Source: Endomychus coccineus
Taxonomy: Eukaryota > Arthropoda > Insecta > Coleoptera > Endomychidae
Assembly (NCBI GenBank): GCA_958510875.1
Contig: OY294070.1
Span: forward strand, 10,478,001 to 10,542,000
Length of the DNA stretch: 64,000 bases
Reading direction: 5' to 3'
Below the pieces are notes generated by a model. The model saw only the letters and a list, made by a program, of their open reading frames with translations, was not told the origin of the DNA and did not search any database. Of this stretch, positions 44,811 to 58,900 are shown one piece after another; the stretch's first letter is position 1; every line of letters starts with the position of its first letter. The position numbers and the translations under genes are program-made.

Positions 44811-47800
44811 CTATACATTTTCTAAACGGTGTTCCAACCTTTTTAACCCGTCCAAAAAGTAGGATTTCGGAAGGTCATCAAAAGAGGCATTTGTTTCGGC
44901 GATGACCTCGTTCGTCCCAAACCGTCATCCGCCGAGCCATTTTTTTTAAATCTGGGAATAGGACGAAGTCATTGGGGGCCAAATCTGGCGAATAAGGCGG
45001 ATGTAAGAACGTTGATTGCAATTTTGTTCATTATCAAAACATACATGAGAAAACACTGAAACATCATAGTACGAGGGTCGTTCATTAACTCTTTGGAAAA
45101 TGTTACTAAAACAAAGTATTTTGGTAAAATATTTTTTTATTTTTCTACATGATCTCCTTTCAGCTCTATACATTTTCTAAACGGTGTTCCAACCTTTTTA
45201 ACCCGTCCAAAAAGTAGGATTTCGGAAGGTCATCAAAAGAGGCATTTGTTTCGGCGATGACCTCGTTCGTCCCAAACCGTCATCCGCCGAGCCATTTTTT
45301 TTAAATCTGGGAATAGGACGAAGTCATTGGGGGCCAAATCTGGCGAATAAGGCGGATGTAAGAACGTTGATTGCAATTTTGTTCATTATCAAAACATACA
45401 TGAGAAAACACTGAAACATCATAGTACGAGGGTCGTTCATTAACTCTTTGGAAAATGTTACTAAAACAAAGTATTTTGGTAAAATATTTTTTTATTTTTC
45501 TACATGATCTCCTTTCAGCTCTATACATTTTCTAAACGGTGTTCCAACCTTTTTAACCCGTCCAAAAAGTAGGATTTCGGAAGGTCATCAAAAGAGGCAT
45601 TTGTTTCGGCGATGACCTCCTCGTTCGTCATTTTTTTTAAAGCTGGGAATAGGACGAAGTCATTGGGGGCCAAATCCAGCGAATAAGGCGGATGTAAGAA
45701 CGTTGATTGCAATTTTGTTCATTATCAAAACATACATGAGAAAACACTGAAACATCATAGTACGAGGGTCGTTCATTAATTCTTTGGAAAATGTTACTAA
45801 AACAAAGTATTTTGGTAAAATATTTTTTTATTTTTCTACATGATCTCCTTTCAGCTCTATACATTTTCTAAACGGTGTTCCAACCTTTTTAACCCGTCCA
45901 AAAAGTAGGATTTCGGAAGGTCATCAAAAGAGGCATTTGTTTCGGCGATGACCTCGTTCGTCCCAAACCGTCATCCGCCGAGCCATTTTTTTTAAATCTG
46001 GGAATAGGACGAAGTCATTGGGGGCCAAATCCAGCGAATAAGGCGGATGTAAGAACGTTGATTGCAATTTTGTTCATTATCAAAACATACATGAGAAAAC
46101 ACTGAAACATCATAGTACGAGGGTCGTTCATTAACTCTTTGGAAAATGTTACTAAAACAAAGTATTTTGGTAAAATATTTTTTTATTTTTCTACATGATC
46201 TCCTTTCAGCGCTATACATTTTCTAAACGGTGTTCCAACCTTTTTAACCCGTCCAAAAAGTAGGATTTCGGAAGGTCATCAAAAGAGGCATTTGTTTCGG
46301 CGATGACCTCGTTCGTCCCAAACCGTCATCCGCCGAGCCATTTTTTTTAAATCTGGGAATAGGACGAAGTCATTGGGGGCCAAATCTGGCGAATAAGGCG
46401 GATGTAAGAACGTTGATTGCAATTTTGTTCATTATCAAAACATACATGAGAAAACACTGAAACATCATAGTACGAGGGTCGTTCATTAACTCTTTGGAAA
46501 ATGTTACTAAAACAAAGTATTTTGGTAAAATATTTTTTTATTTTTCTACATGATCTCCTTTCAGCGCTATACATTTTCTAAACGGTGTTCCAACCTTTTT
46601 AACCCGTCCAAAAAGTAGGATTTCGGAAGGTCATCAAAAGAGGCATTTGTTTCGGCGATGACCTCGTTCGTCCCAAACCGTCATCCGCCGAGCCATTTTT
46701 TTTAAATCTGGGAATAGGACGAAGTCATTGGGGGCCAAATCCAGCGAATAAGGCGGATGTAAGAACGTTGATTGCAATTTTGTTCATTATCAAAACATAC
46801 ATGAGAAAACACTGAAACATCATAGTACGAGGGTCGTTCATTAACTCTTTGGAAAATGTTACTAAAACAAAGTATTTTGGTAAAATATTTTTTTATTTTT
46901 CTACATGATCTCCTTTCAGCTCTATACATTTTCTAAACGGTGTTCCAACCTTTTTAACCCGTCCAAAAAGTAGGATTTCGGAAGGTCATCAAAAGAGGCA
47001 TTTGTTTCGGCGATGACCTCGTTCGTCCCAAACCGTCATCCGCCGAGCCATTTTTTTTAAATCTGGGAATAGGACGAAGTCATTGGGGGCCAAATCCAGC
47101 GAATAAGGCGGATGTAAGAACGTTGATTGCAATTTTGTTCATTATCAAAACATACATGAGAAAACACTGAAACATCATAGTACGAGGGTCGTTCATTAAC
47201 TCTTTGGAAAATGTTACTAAAACAAAGTATTTTGGTAAAATATTTTTTTATTTTTCTACATGATCTCCTTTCAGCGCTATACATTTTCTAAACGGTGTTC
47301 CAACCTTTTTAACCCGTCCAAAAAGTAGGATTTCGGAAGGTCATCAAAAGAGGCATTTGTTTCGGCGATGACCTCGTTCGTCCCAAACCGTCATCCGCCG
47401 AGCCATTTTTTTTAAATCTGGGAATAGGACGAAGTCATTGGGGGCCAAATCCAGCGAATAAGGCGGATGTAAGAACGTTGATTGCAATTTTGTTCATTAT
47501 CAAAACATACATGAGAAAACACTGAAACATCATAGTACGAGGGTCGTTCATTAACTCTTTGGAAAATGTTACTAAAACAAAGTATTTTGGTAAAATATTT
47601 TTTTATTTTTCTACATGATCTCCTTTCAGCGCTATACATTTTCTAAACGGTGTTCCAACCTTTTTAACCCGTCCAAAAAGTAGGATTTCGGAAGGTCATC
47701 AAAAGAGGCATTTGTTTCGGCGATGACCTCGTTCGTCCCAAACCGTCATCCGCCGAGCCATTTTTTTTAAATCTGGGAATAGGACGAAGTCATTGGGGGC

Positions 47801-49979
47801 CAAATCCAGCGAATAAGGCGGATGTAAGAACGTTGATTGCAATTTTGTTCATTATCAAAACATACATGAGAAAACACTGAAACATCATAGTACGAGGGTC
47901 GTTCATTAACTCTTTGGAAAATGTTACTAAAACAAAGTATTTTGGTAAAATATTTTTTTATTTTTCTACATGATCTCCTTTCAGCGCTATACATTTTCTA
48001 AACGGTGTTCCAACCTTTTTAACCCGTCCAAAAAGTAGGATTTCGGAAGGTCATCAAAAGAGGCATTTGTTTCGGCGATGACCTCGTTCGTCCCAAACCG
48101 TCATCCGCCGAGCCATTTTTTTTAAATCTGGGAATAGGACGAAGTCATTGGGGGCCAAATCCAGCGAATAAGGCGGATGTAAGAACGTTGATTGCAATTT
48201 TGTTCATTATCAAAACATACATGAGAAAACACTGAAACATCATAGTACGAGGGTCGTTCATTAACTCTTTGGAAAATGTTACTAAAACAAAGTATTTTGG
48301 TAAAATATTTTTTTATTTTTCTACATGATCTCCTTTCAGCTCTATACATTTTCTAAACGGTGTTCCAACCTTTTTAACCCGTCCAAAAAGTAGGATTTCG
48401 GAAGGTCATCAAAAGAGGCATTTGTTTCGGCGATGACCTCCTCGTTCGTCATTTTTTTTAAAGCTGGGAATAGGACGAAGTCATTGGGGGCCAAATCCAG
48501 CGAATAAGGCGGATGTAAGAACGTTGATTGCAATTTTGTTCATTATCAAAACATACATGAGAAAACACTGAAACATCATAGTACGAGGGTCGTTCATTAA
48601 CTCTTTGGAAAATGTTACTAAAACAAAGTATTTTGGTAAAATATTTTTTTATTTTTCTACATGATCTCCTTTCAGCGCTATACATTTTCTAAACGGTGTT
48701 CCAACCTTTTTAACCCGTCCAAAAAGTAGGATTTCGGAAGGTCATCAAAAGAGGCATTTGTTTCGGCGATGACCTCGTTCGTCCCAAACCGTCATCCGCC
48801 GAGCCATTTTTTTTAAATCTGGGAATAGGACGAAGTCATTGGGGGCCAAATCCAGCGAATAAGGCGGATGTAAGAACGTTGATTGCAATTTTGTTCATTA
48901 TCAAAACATACATGAGAAAACACTGAAACATCATAGTACGAGGGTCGTTCATTAACTCTTTGGAAAATGTTACTAAAACAAAGTATTTTGGTAAAATATT
49001 TTTTTATTTTTCTACATGATCTCCTTTCAGCGCTATACATTTTCTAAACGGTGTTCCAACCTTTTTAACCCGTCCAAAAAGTAGGATTTCGGAAGGTCAT
49101 CAAAAGAGGTATTTGTTTCGGCGATGACCTCGTTCGTCCCAAACCGTCATCCGCCGAGCCATTTTTTTTAAATCTGGGAATAGGACGAAGTCATTGGGGG
49201 CCAAATCCAGCGAATAAGGCGGATGTAAGAACGTTGATTGCAATTTTGTTCATTATCAAAACATACATGAGAAAACACTGAAACATCATAGTACGAGGGT
49301 CGTTCATTAACTCTTTGGAAAATGTTACTAAAACAAAGTATTTTGGTAAAATATTTTTTTATTTTTCTACATGATCTCCTTTCAGCGCTATACATTTTCT
49401 AAACGGTGTTCCAACCTTTTTAACCCGTCCAAAAAGTAGGATTTCGGAAGGTCATCAAAAGAGGCATTTGTTTCGGCGATGACCTCGTTCGTCCCAAACC
49501 GTCATCCGCCGAGCCATTTTTTTTAAATCTGGGAATAGGACGAAGTCATTGGGGGCCAAATCCAGCGAATAAGGCGGATGTAAGAACGTTGATTGCAATT
49601 TTGTTCATTATCAAAACATACATGAGAAAACACTGAAACATCATAGTACGAGGGTCGTTCATTAACTCTTTGGAAAATGTTACTAAAACAAAGTATTTTG
49701 GTAAAATATTTTTTTATTTTTCTACATGATCTCCTTTCAGCTCTATACATTTTCTAAACGGTGTTCCAACCTTTTTAACCCGTCCAAAAAGTAGGATTTC
49801 GGAAGGTCATCAAAAGAGGCATTTGTTTCGGCGATGACCTCCTCGTTCGTCATTTTTTTTAAAGCTGGGAATAGGAAGAAGTCACTGGGGGCCAAATCTG
49901 GCGAATAAGGCGGATGTAAGAACGTTGATTGCAATTTTGTTCATTATCAAAACATACATGAGAAAACACTGAAACGTCA

Positions 49980-52900
49980 TAGTACGAGGGTCGTTCATTA
50001 ACTCTTTGGAAAATGTTACTAAAACAAAGTATTTTGGTAAAATATTTTTTTATTTTTCTACATGATCTCCTTTCAGCTCTATACATTTTCTAAACGGTGT
50101 TCCAACCTTTTTAACCCGTCCAAAAAGTAGGATTTCGGAAGGTCATCAAAAGAGGCATTTGTTTCGGCGATGACCTCCTCGTTCGTCATTTTTTTTAAAG
50201 CTGGGAATAGGAAGAAGTCACTGGGGGCCAAATCTGGCGAATAAGGCGGATGTAAGAACGTTGATTGCAATTTTGTTCATTATCAAAACATACATGAGAA
50301 AACACTGAAACATCATAGTACGAGGGTCGTTCATTAACTCTTTGGAAAATGTTACTAAAACAAAGTATTTTGGTAAAATATTTTTTTATTTTTCTACATG
50401 ATCTCCTTTCAGCTCTATACATTTTCTAAACGGTGTTCCAACCTTTTTAACCCGTCCAAAAAGTAGGATTTCGGAAGGTCATCAAAAGAGGCATTTGTTT
50501 CGGCGATGACCTCCTCGTTCGTCATTTTTTTTAAAGCTGGGAATAGGAAGAAGTCACTGGGGGCCAAATCTGGCGAATAAGGCGGATGTAAGAACGTTGA
50601 TTGCAATTTTGTTCATTATCAAAACATACATGAGAAAACACTGAAACGTCATAGTACGAGGGTCGTTCATTAACTCTTTGGAAAATGTTACTAAAACAAA
50701 GTATTTTGGTAAAATATTTTTTTATTTTTCTACATGATCTCCTTTCAGCTCTATACATTTTCTAAACGGTGTTCCAACCTTTTTAACCCGTCCAAAAAGT
50801 AGGATTTCGGAAGGTCATCAAAAGAGGCATTTGTTTCGGCGATGACCTCCTCGTTCGTCATTTTTTTTAAAGCTGGGAATAGGAAGAAGTCACTGGGGGC
50901 CAAATCTGGCGAATAAGGCGGATGTAAGAACGTTGATTGCAATTTTGTTCATTATCAAAACATACATGAGAAAACACTGAAACATCATAGTACGAGGGTC
51001 GTTCATTAACTCTTTGGAAAATGTTACTAAAACAAAGTATTTTGGTAAAATATTTTTTTATTTTTCTACATGATCTCCTTTCAGCTCTATACATTTTCTA
51101 AACGGTGTTCCAACCTTTTTAACCCGTCCAAAAAGTAGGATTTCGGAAGGTCATCAAAAGAGGCATTTGTTTCGGCGATGACCTCCTCGTTCGTCATTTT
51201 TTTTAAAGCTGGGAATAGGAAGAAGTCACTGGGGGCCAAATCTGGCGAATAAGGCGGATGTAAGAACGTTGATTGCAATTTTGTTCATTATCAAAACATA
51301 CATGAGAAAACACTGAAACGTCATAGTACGAGGGTCGTTCATTAACTCTTTGGAAAATGTTACTAAAACAAAGTATTTTGGTAAAATATTTTTTTATTTT
51401 TCTACATGATCTCCTTTCAGCTCTATACATTTTCTAAACGGTGTTCCAACCTTTTTAACCCGTCCAAAAAGTAGGATTTCGGAAGGTCATCAAAAGAGGC
51501 ATTTGTTTCGGCGATGACCTCCTCGTTCGTCATTTTTTTTAAAGCTGGGAATAGGAAGAAGTCACTGGGGGCCAAATCTGGCGAATAAGGCGGATGTAAG
51601 AACGTTGATTGCAATTTTGTTCATTATCAAAACATACATGAGAAAACACTGAAACGTCATAGTACGAGGGTCGTTCATTAACTCTTTGGAAAATGTTACT
51701 AAAACAAAGTATTTTGGTAAAATATTTTTTTATTTTTCTACATGATCTCCTTTCAGCGCTATACATTTTCTAAACGGTGTTCCAACCTTTTTAACCCGTC
51801 CAAAAAGTAGGATTTCGGAAGGTCATCAAAAGAGGCATTTGTTTCGGCGATGACCTCGTTCGTCCCAAACCGTCATCCGCCGAGCCATTTTTTTTAAATC
51901 TGGGAATAGGACGAAGTCATTGGGGGCCAAATCCAGCGAATAAGGCGGATGTAAGAACGTTGATTGCAATTTTGTTCATTATCAAAACATACATGAGAAA
52001 ACACTGAAACATCATAGTACGAGGGTCGTTCATTAACTCTTTGGAAAATGTTACTAAAACAAAGTATTTTGGTAAAATATTTTTTTATTTTTCTACATGA
52101 TCTCCTTTCAGCTCTATACATTTTCTAAACGGTGTTCCAACCTTTTTAACCCGTCCAAAAAGTAGGATTTCGGAAGGTCATCAAAAGAGGCATTTGTTTC
52201 GGCGATGACCTCCTCGTTCGTCATTTTTTTTAAAGCTGGGAATAGGAAGAAGTCACTGGGGGCCAAATCTGGCGAATAAGGCGGATGTAAGAACGTTGAT
52301 TGCAATTTTGTTCATTATCAAAACATACATGAGAAAACACTGAAACATCATAGTACGAGGGTCGTTCATTAACTCTTTGGAAAATGTTACTAAAACAAAG
52401 TATTTTGGTAAAATATTTTTTTATTTTTCTACATGATCTCCTTTCAGCTCTATACATTTTCTAAACGGTGTTCCAACCTTTTTAACCCGTCCAAAAAGTA
52501 GGATTTCGGAAGGTCATCAAAAGAGGCATTTGTTTCGGCGATGACCTCCTCGTTCGTCATTTTTTTTAAAGCTGGGAATAGGAAGAAGTCACTGGGGGCC
52601 AAATCTGGCGAATAAGGCGGATGTAAGAACGTTGATTGCAATTTTGTTCATTATCAAAACATACATGAGAAAACACTGAAACGTCATAGTACGAGGGTCG
52701 TTCATTAACTCTTTGGAAAATGTTACTAAAACAAAGTATTTTGGTAAAATATTTTTTTATTTTTCTACATGATCTCCTTTCAGCGCTATACATTTTCTAA
52801 ACGGTGTTCCAACCTTTTTAACCCGTCCAAAAAGTAGGATTTCGGAAGGTCATCAAAAGAGGCATTTGTTTCGGCGATGACCTCCTCGTTCGTCATTTTT

Positions 52901-55900
52901 TTTAAAGCTGGGAATAGGAAGAAGTCACTGGGGGCCAAATCTGGCGAATAAGGCGGATGTAAGAACGTTGATTGCAATTTTGTTCATTATCAAAACATAC
53001 ATGAGAAAACACTGAAACATCATAGTACGAGGGTCGTTCATTAACTCTTTGGAAAATGTTACTAAAACAAAGTATTTTGGTAAAATATTTTTTTATTTTT
53101 CTACATGATCTCCTTTCAGCTCTATACATTTTCTAAACGGTGTTCCAACCTTTTTAACCCGTCCAAAAAGTAGGATTTCGGAAGGTCATCAAAAGAGGCA
53201 TTTGTTTCGGCGATGACCTCCTCGTTCGTCATTTTTTTTAAAGCTGGGAATAGGACGAAGTCATTGGGGGCCAAATCCAGCGAATAAGGCGGATGTAAGA
53301 ACGTTGATTGCAATTTTGTTCATTATCAAAACATACATGAGAAAACACTGAAACGTCATAGTACGAGGGTCGTTCATTAACTCTTTGGAAAATGTTACTA
53401 AAACAAAGTATTTTGGTAAAATATTTTTTTATTTTTCTACATGATCTCCTTTCAGCGCTATACATTTTCTAAACGGTGTTCCAACCTTTTTAACCCGTCC
53501 AAAAAGTAGGATTTCGGAAGGTCATCAAAAGAGGCATTTGTTTCGGCGATGACCTCCTCGTTCGTCATTTTTTTTAAAGCTGGGAATAGGAAGAAGTCAC
53601 TGGGGGCCAAATCTGGCGAATAAGGCGGATGTAAGAACGTTGATTGCAATTTTGTTCATTATCAAAACATACATGAGAAAACACTGAAACATCATAGTAC
53701 GAGGGTCGTTCATTAACTCTTTGGAAAATGTTACTAAAACAAAGTATTTTGGTAAAATATTTTTTTATTTTTCTACATGATCTCCTTTCAGCTCTATACA
53801 TTTTCTAAACGGTGTTCCAACCTTTTTAACCCGTCCAAAAAGTAGGATTTCGGAAGGTCATCAAAAGAGGCATTTGTTTCGGCGATGACCTCCTCGTTCG
53901 TCATTTTTTTTAAAGCTGGGAATAGGAAGAAGTCACTGGGGGCCAAATCTGGCGAATAAGGCGGATGTAAGAACGTTGATTGCAATTTTGTTCATTATCA
54001 AAACATACATGAGAAAACACTGAAACATCATAGTACGAGGGTCGTTCATTAACTCTTTGGAAAATGTTACTAAAACAAAGTATTTTGGTAAAATATTTTT
54101 TTATTTTTCTACATGATCTCCTTTCAGCTCTATACATTTTCTAAACGGTGTTCCAACCTTTTTAACCCGTCCAAAAAGTAGGATTTCGGAAGGTCATCAA
54201 AAGAGGCATTTGTTTCGGCGATGACCTCCTCGTTCGTCATTTTTTTTAAAGCTGGGAATAGGAAGAAGTCACTGGGGGCCAAATCTGGCGAATAAGGCGG
54301 ATGTAAGAACGTTGATTGCAATTTTGTTCATTATCAAAACATACATGAGAAAACACTGAAACGTCATAGTACGAGGGTCGTTCATTAACTCTTTGGAAAA
54401 TGTTACTAAAACAAAGTATTTTGGTAAAATATTTTTTTATTTTTCTACATGATCTCCTTTCAGCTCTATACATTTTCTAAACGGTGTTCCAACCTTTTTA
54501 ACCCGTCCAAAAAGTAGGATTTCGGAAGGTCATCAAAAGAGGCATTTGTTTCGGCGATGACCTCCTCGTTCGTCATTTTTTTTAAAGCTGGGAATAGGAA
54601 GAAGTCACTGGGGGCCAAATCTGGCGAATAAGGCGGATGTAAGAACGTTGATTGCAATTTTGTTCATTATCAAAACATACATGAGAAAACACTGAAACGT
54701 CATAGTACGAGGGTCGTTCATTAACTCTTTGGAAAATGTTACTAAAACAAAGTATTTTGGTAAAATATTTTTTTATTTTTCTACATGATCTCCTTTCAGC
54801 GCTATACATTTTCTAAACGGTGTTCCAACCTTTTTAACCCGTCCAAAAAGTAGGATTTCGGAAGGTCATCAAAAGAGGCATTTGTTTCGGCGATGACCTC
54901 GTTCGTCCCAAACCGTCATCCGCCGAGCCATTTTTTTTAAATCTGGGAATAGGACGAAGTCATTGGGGGCCAAATCCAGCGAATAAGGCGGATGTAAGAA
55001 CGTTGATTGCAATTTTGTTCATTATCAAAACATACATGAGAAAACACTGAAACGTCATAGTACGAGGGTCGTTCATTAACTCTTTGGAAAATGTTACTAA
55101 AACAAAGTATTTTGGTAAAATATTTTTTTATTTTTCTACATGATCTCCTTTCAGCGCTATACATTTTCTAAACGGTGTTCCAACCTTTTTAACCCGTCCA
55201 AAAAGTAGGATTTCGGAAGGTCATCAAAAGAGGCATTTGTTTCGGCGATGACCTCGTTCGTCCCAAACCGTCATCCGCCGAGCCATTTTTTTTAAATCTG
55301 GGAATAGGACGAAGTCATTGGGGGCCAAATCCAGCGAATAAGGCGGATGTAAGAACGTTGATTGCAATTTTGTTCATTATCAAAACATACATGAGAAAAC
55401 ACTGAAACATCATAGTACGAGGGTCGTTCATTAACTCTTTGGAAAATGTTACTAAAACAAAGTATTTTGGTAAAATATTTTTTTATTTTTCTACATGATC
55501 TCCTTTCAGCTCTATACATTTTCTAAACGGTGTTCCAACCTTTTTAACCCGTCCAAAAAGTAGGATTTCGGAAGGTCATCAAAAGAGGCATTTGTTTCGG
55601 CGATGACCTCCTCGTTCGTCATTTTTTTTAAAGCTGGGAATAGGAAGAAGTCACTGGGGGCCAAATCTGGCGAATAAGGCGGATGTAAGAACGTTGATTG
55701 CAATTTTGTTCATTATCAAAACATACATGAGAAAACACTGAAACATCATAGTACGAGGGTCGTTCATTAACTCTTTGGAAAATGTTACTAAAACAAAGTA
55801 TTTTGGTAAAATATTTTTTTATTTTTCTACATGATCTCCTTTCAGCTCTATACATTTTCTAAACGGTGTTCCAACCTTTTTAACCCGTCCAAAAAGTAGG

Positions 55901-58900
55901 ATTTCGGAAGGTCATCAAAAGAGGCATTTGTTTCGGCGATGACCTCCTCGTTCGTCATTTTTTTTAAAGCTGGGAATAGGAAGAAGTCACTGGGGGCCAA
56001 ATCTGGCGAATAAGGCGGATGTAAGAACGTTGATTGCAATTTTGTTCATTATCAAAACATACATGAGAAAACACTGAAACGTCATAGTACGAGGGTCGTT
56101 CATTAACTCTTTGGAAAATGTTACTAAAACAAAGTATTTTGGTAAAATATTTTTTTATTTTTCTACATGATCTCCTTTCAGCTCTATACATTTTCTAAAC
56201 GGTGTTCCAACCTTTTTAACCCGTCCAAAAAGTAGGATTTCGGAAGGTCATCAAAAGAGGCATTTGTTTCGGCGATGACCTCCTCGTTCGTCATTTTTTT
56301 TAAAGCTGGGAATAGGACGAAGTCATTGGGGGCCAAATCCAGCGAATAAGGCGGATGTAAGAACGTTGATTGCAATTTTGTTCATTATCAAAACATACAT
56401 GAGAAAACACTGAAACGTCATAGTACGAGGGTCGTTCATTAACTCTTTGGAAAATGTTACTAAAACAAAGTATTTTGGTAAAATATTTTTTTATTTTTCT
56501 ACATGATCTCCTTTCAGCGCTATACATTTTCTAAACGGTGTTCCAACCTTTTTAACCCGTCCAAAAAGTAGGATTTCGGAAGGTCATCAAAAGAGGCATT
56601 TGTTTCGGCGATGACCTCCTCGTTCGTCATTTTTTTTAAAGCTGGGAATAGGAAGAAGTCACTGGGGGCCAAATCTGGCGAATAAGGCGGATGTAAGAAC
56701 GTTGATTGCAATTTTGTTCATTATCAAAACATACATGAGAAAACACTGAAACATCATAGTACGAGGGTCGTTCATTAACTCTTTGGAAAATGTTACTAAA
56801 ACAAAGTATTTTGGTAAAATATTTTTTTATTTTTCTACATGATCTCCTTTCAGCTCTATACATTTTCTAAACGGTGTTCCAACCTTTTTAACCCGTCCAA
56901 AAAGTAGGATTTCGGAAGGTCATCAAAAGAGGCATTTGTTTCGGCGATGACCTCCTCGTTCGTCATTTTTTTTAAAGCTGGGAATAGGAAGAAGTCACTG
57001 GGGGCCAAATCTGGCGAATAAGGCGGATGTAAGAACGTTGATTGCAATTTTGTTCATTATCAAAACATACATGAGAAAACACTGAAACGTCATAGTACGA
57101 GGGTCGTTCATTAACTCTTTGGAAAATGTTACTAAAACAAAGTATTTTGGTAAAATATTTTTTTATTTTTCTACATGATCTCCTTTCAGCTCTATACATT
57201 TTCTAAACGGTGTTCCAACCTTTTTAACCCGTCCAAAAAGTAGGATTTCGGAAGGTCATCAAAAGAGGCATTTGTTTCGGCGATGACCTCCTCGTTCGTC
57301 ATTTTTTTTAAAGCTGGGAATAGGACGAAGTCATTGGGGGCCAAATCCAGCGAATAAGGCGGATGTAAGAACGTTGATTGCAATTTTGTTCATTATCAAA
57401 ACATACATGAGAAAACACTGAAACGTCATAGTACGAGGGTCGTTCATTAACTCTTTGGAAAATGTTACTAAAACAAAGTATTTTGGTAAAATATTTTTTT
57501 ATTTTTCTACATGATCTCCTTTCAGCGCTATACATTTTCTAAACGGTGTTCCAACCTTTTTAACCCGTCCAAAAAGTAGGATTTCGGAAGGTCATCAAAA
57601 GAGGCATTTGTTTCGGCGATGACCTCCTCGTTCGTCATTTTTTTTAAAGCTGGGAATAGGAAGAAGTCACTGGGGGCCAAATCTGGCGAATAAGGCGGAT
57701 GTAAGAACGTTGATTGCAATTTTGTTCATTATCAAAACATACATGAGAAAACACTGAAACATCATAGTACGAGGGTCGTTCATTAACTCTTTGGAAAATG
57801 TTACTAAAACAAAGTATTTTGGTAAAATATTTTTTTATTTTTCTACATGATCTCCTTTCAGCTCTATACATTTTCTAAACGGTGTTCCAACCTTTTTAAC
57901 CCGTCCAAAAAGTAGGATTTCGGAAGGTCATCAAAAGAGGCATTTGTTTCGGCGATGACCTCCTCGTTCGTCATTTTTTTTAAAGCTGGGAATAGGAAGA
58001 AGTCACTGGGGGCCAAATCTGGCGAATAAGGCGGATGTAAGAACGTTGATTGCAATTTTGTTCATTATCAAAACATACATGAGAAAACACTGAAACATCA
58101 TAGTACGAGGGTCGTTCATTAACTCTTTGGAAAATGTTACTAAAACAAAGTATTTTGGTAAAATATTTTTTTATTTTTCTACATGATCTCCTTTCAGCTC
58201 TATACATTTTCTAAACGGTGTTCCAACCTTTTTAACCCGTCCAAAAAGTAGGATTTCGGAAGGTCATCAAAAGAGGCATTTGTTTCGGCGATGACCTCCT
58301 CGTTCGTCATTTTTTTTAAAGCTGGGAATAGGAAGAAGTCACTGGGGGCCAAATCTGGCGAATAAGGCGGATGTAAGAACGTTGATTGCAATTTTGTTCA
58401 TTATCAAAACATACATGAGAAAACACTGAAACGTCATAGTACGAGGGTCGTTCATTAACTCTTTGGAAAATGTTACTAAAACAAAGTATTTTGGTAAAAT
58501 ATTTTTTTATTTTTCTACATGATCTCCTTTCAGCTCTATACATTTTCTAAACGGTGTTCCAACCTTTTTAACCCGTCCAAAAAGTAGGATTTCGGAAGGT
58601 CATCAAAAGAGGCATTTGTTTCGGCGATGACCTCCTCGTTCGTCATTTTTTTTAAAGCTGGGAATAGGAAGAAGTCACTGGGGGCCAAATCTGGCGAATA
58701 AGGCGGATGTAAGAACGTTGATTGCAATTTTGTTCATTATCAAAACATACATGAGAAAACACTGAAACGTCATAGTACGAGGGTCGTTCATTAACTCTTT
58801 GGAAAATGTTACTAAAACAAAGTATTTTGGTAAAATATTTTTTTATTTTTCTACATGATCTCCTTTCAGCGCTATACATTTTCTAAACGGTGTTCCAACC

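Larger units (their letters stand above)
30198..49980 (-). repeat. Satellite domain dominated by 355-bp monomers
   Basis: Nearly all units are 355 bp, with isolated 336-bp units near 37400, 43420, 45530 and 48350. Variant sites mark units: CAGCGCT versus CAGCTCT, ATCCAGCG versus ATCTGGCG, and a rare GAGGTATTTG at 38157, 38867, 44173 and 49105. These reveal the higher-order repeats listed below. All units of this domain have ACATCATAG before the terminal repeat. Confidence 0.85.
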
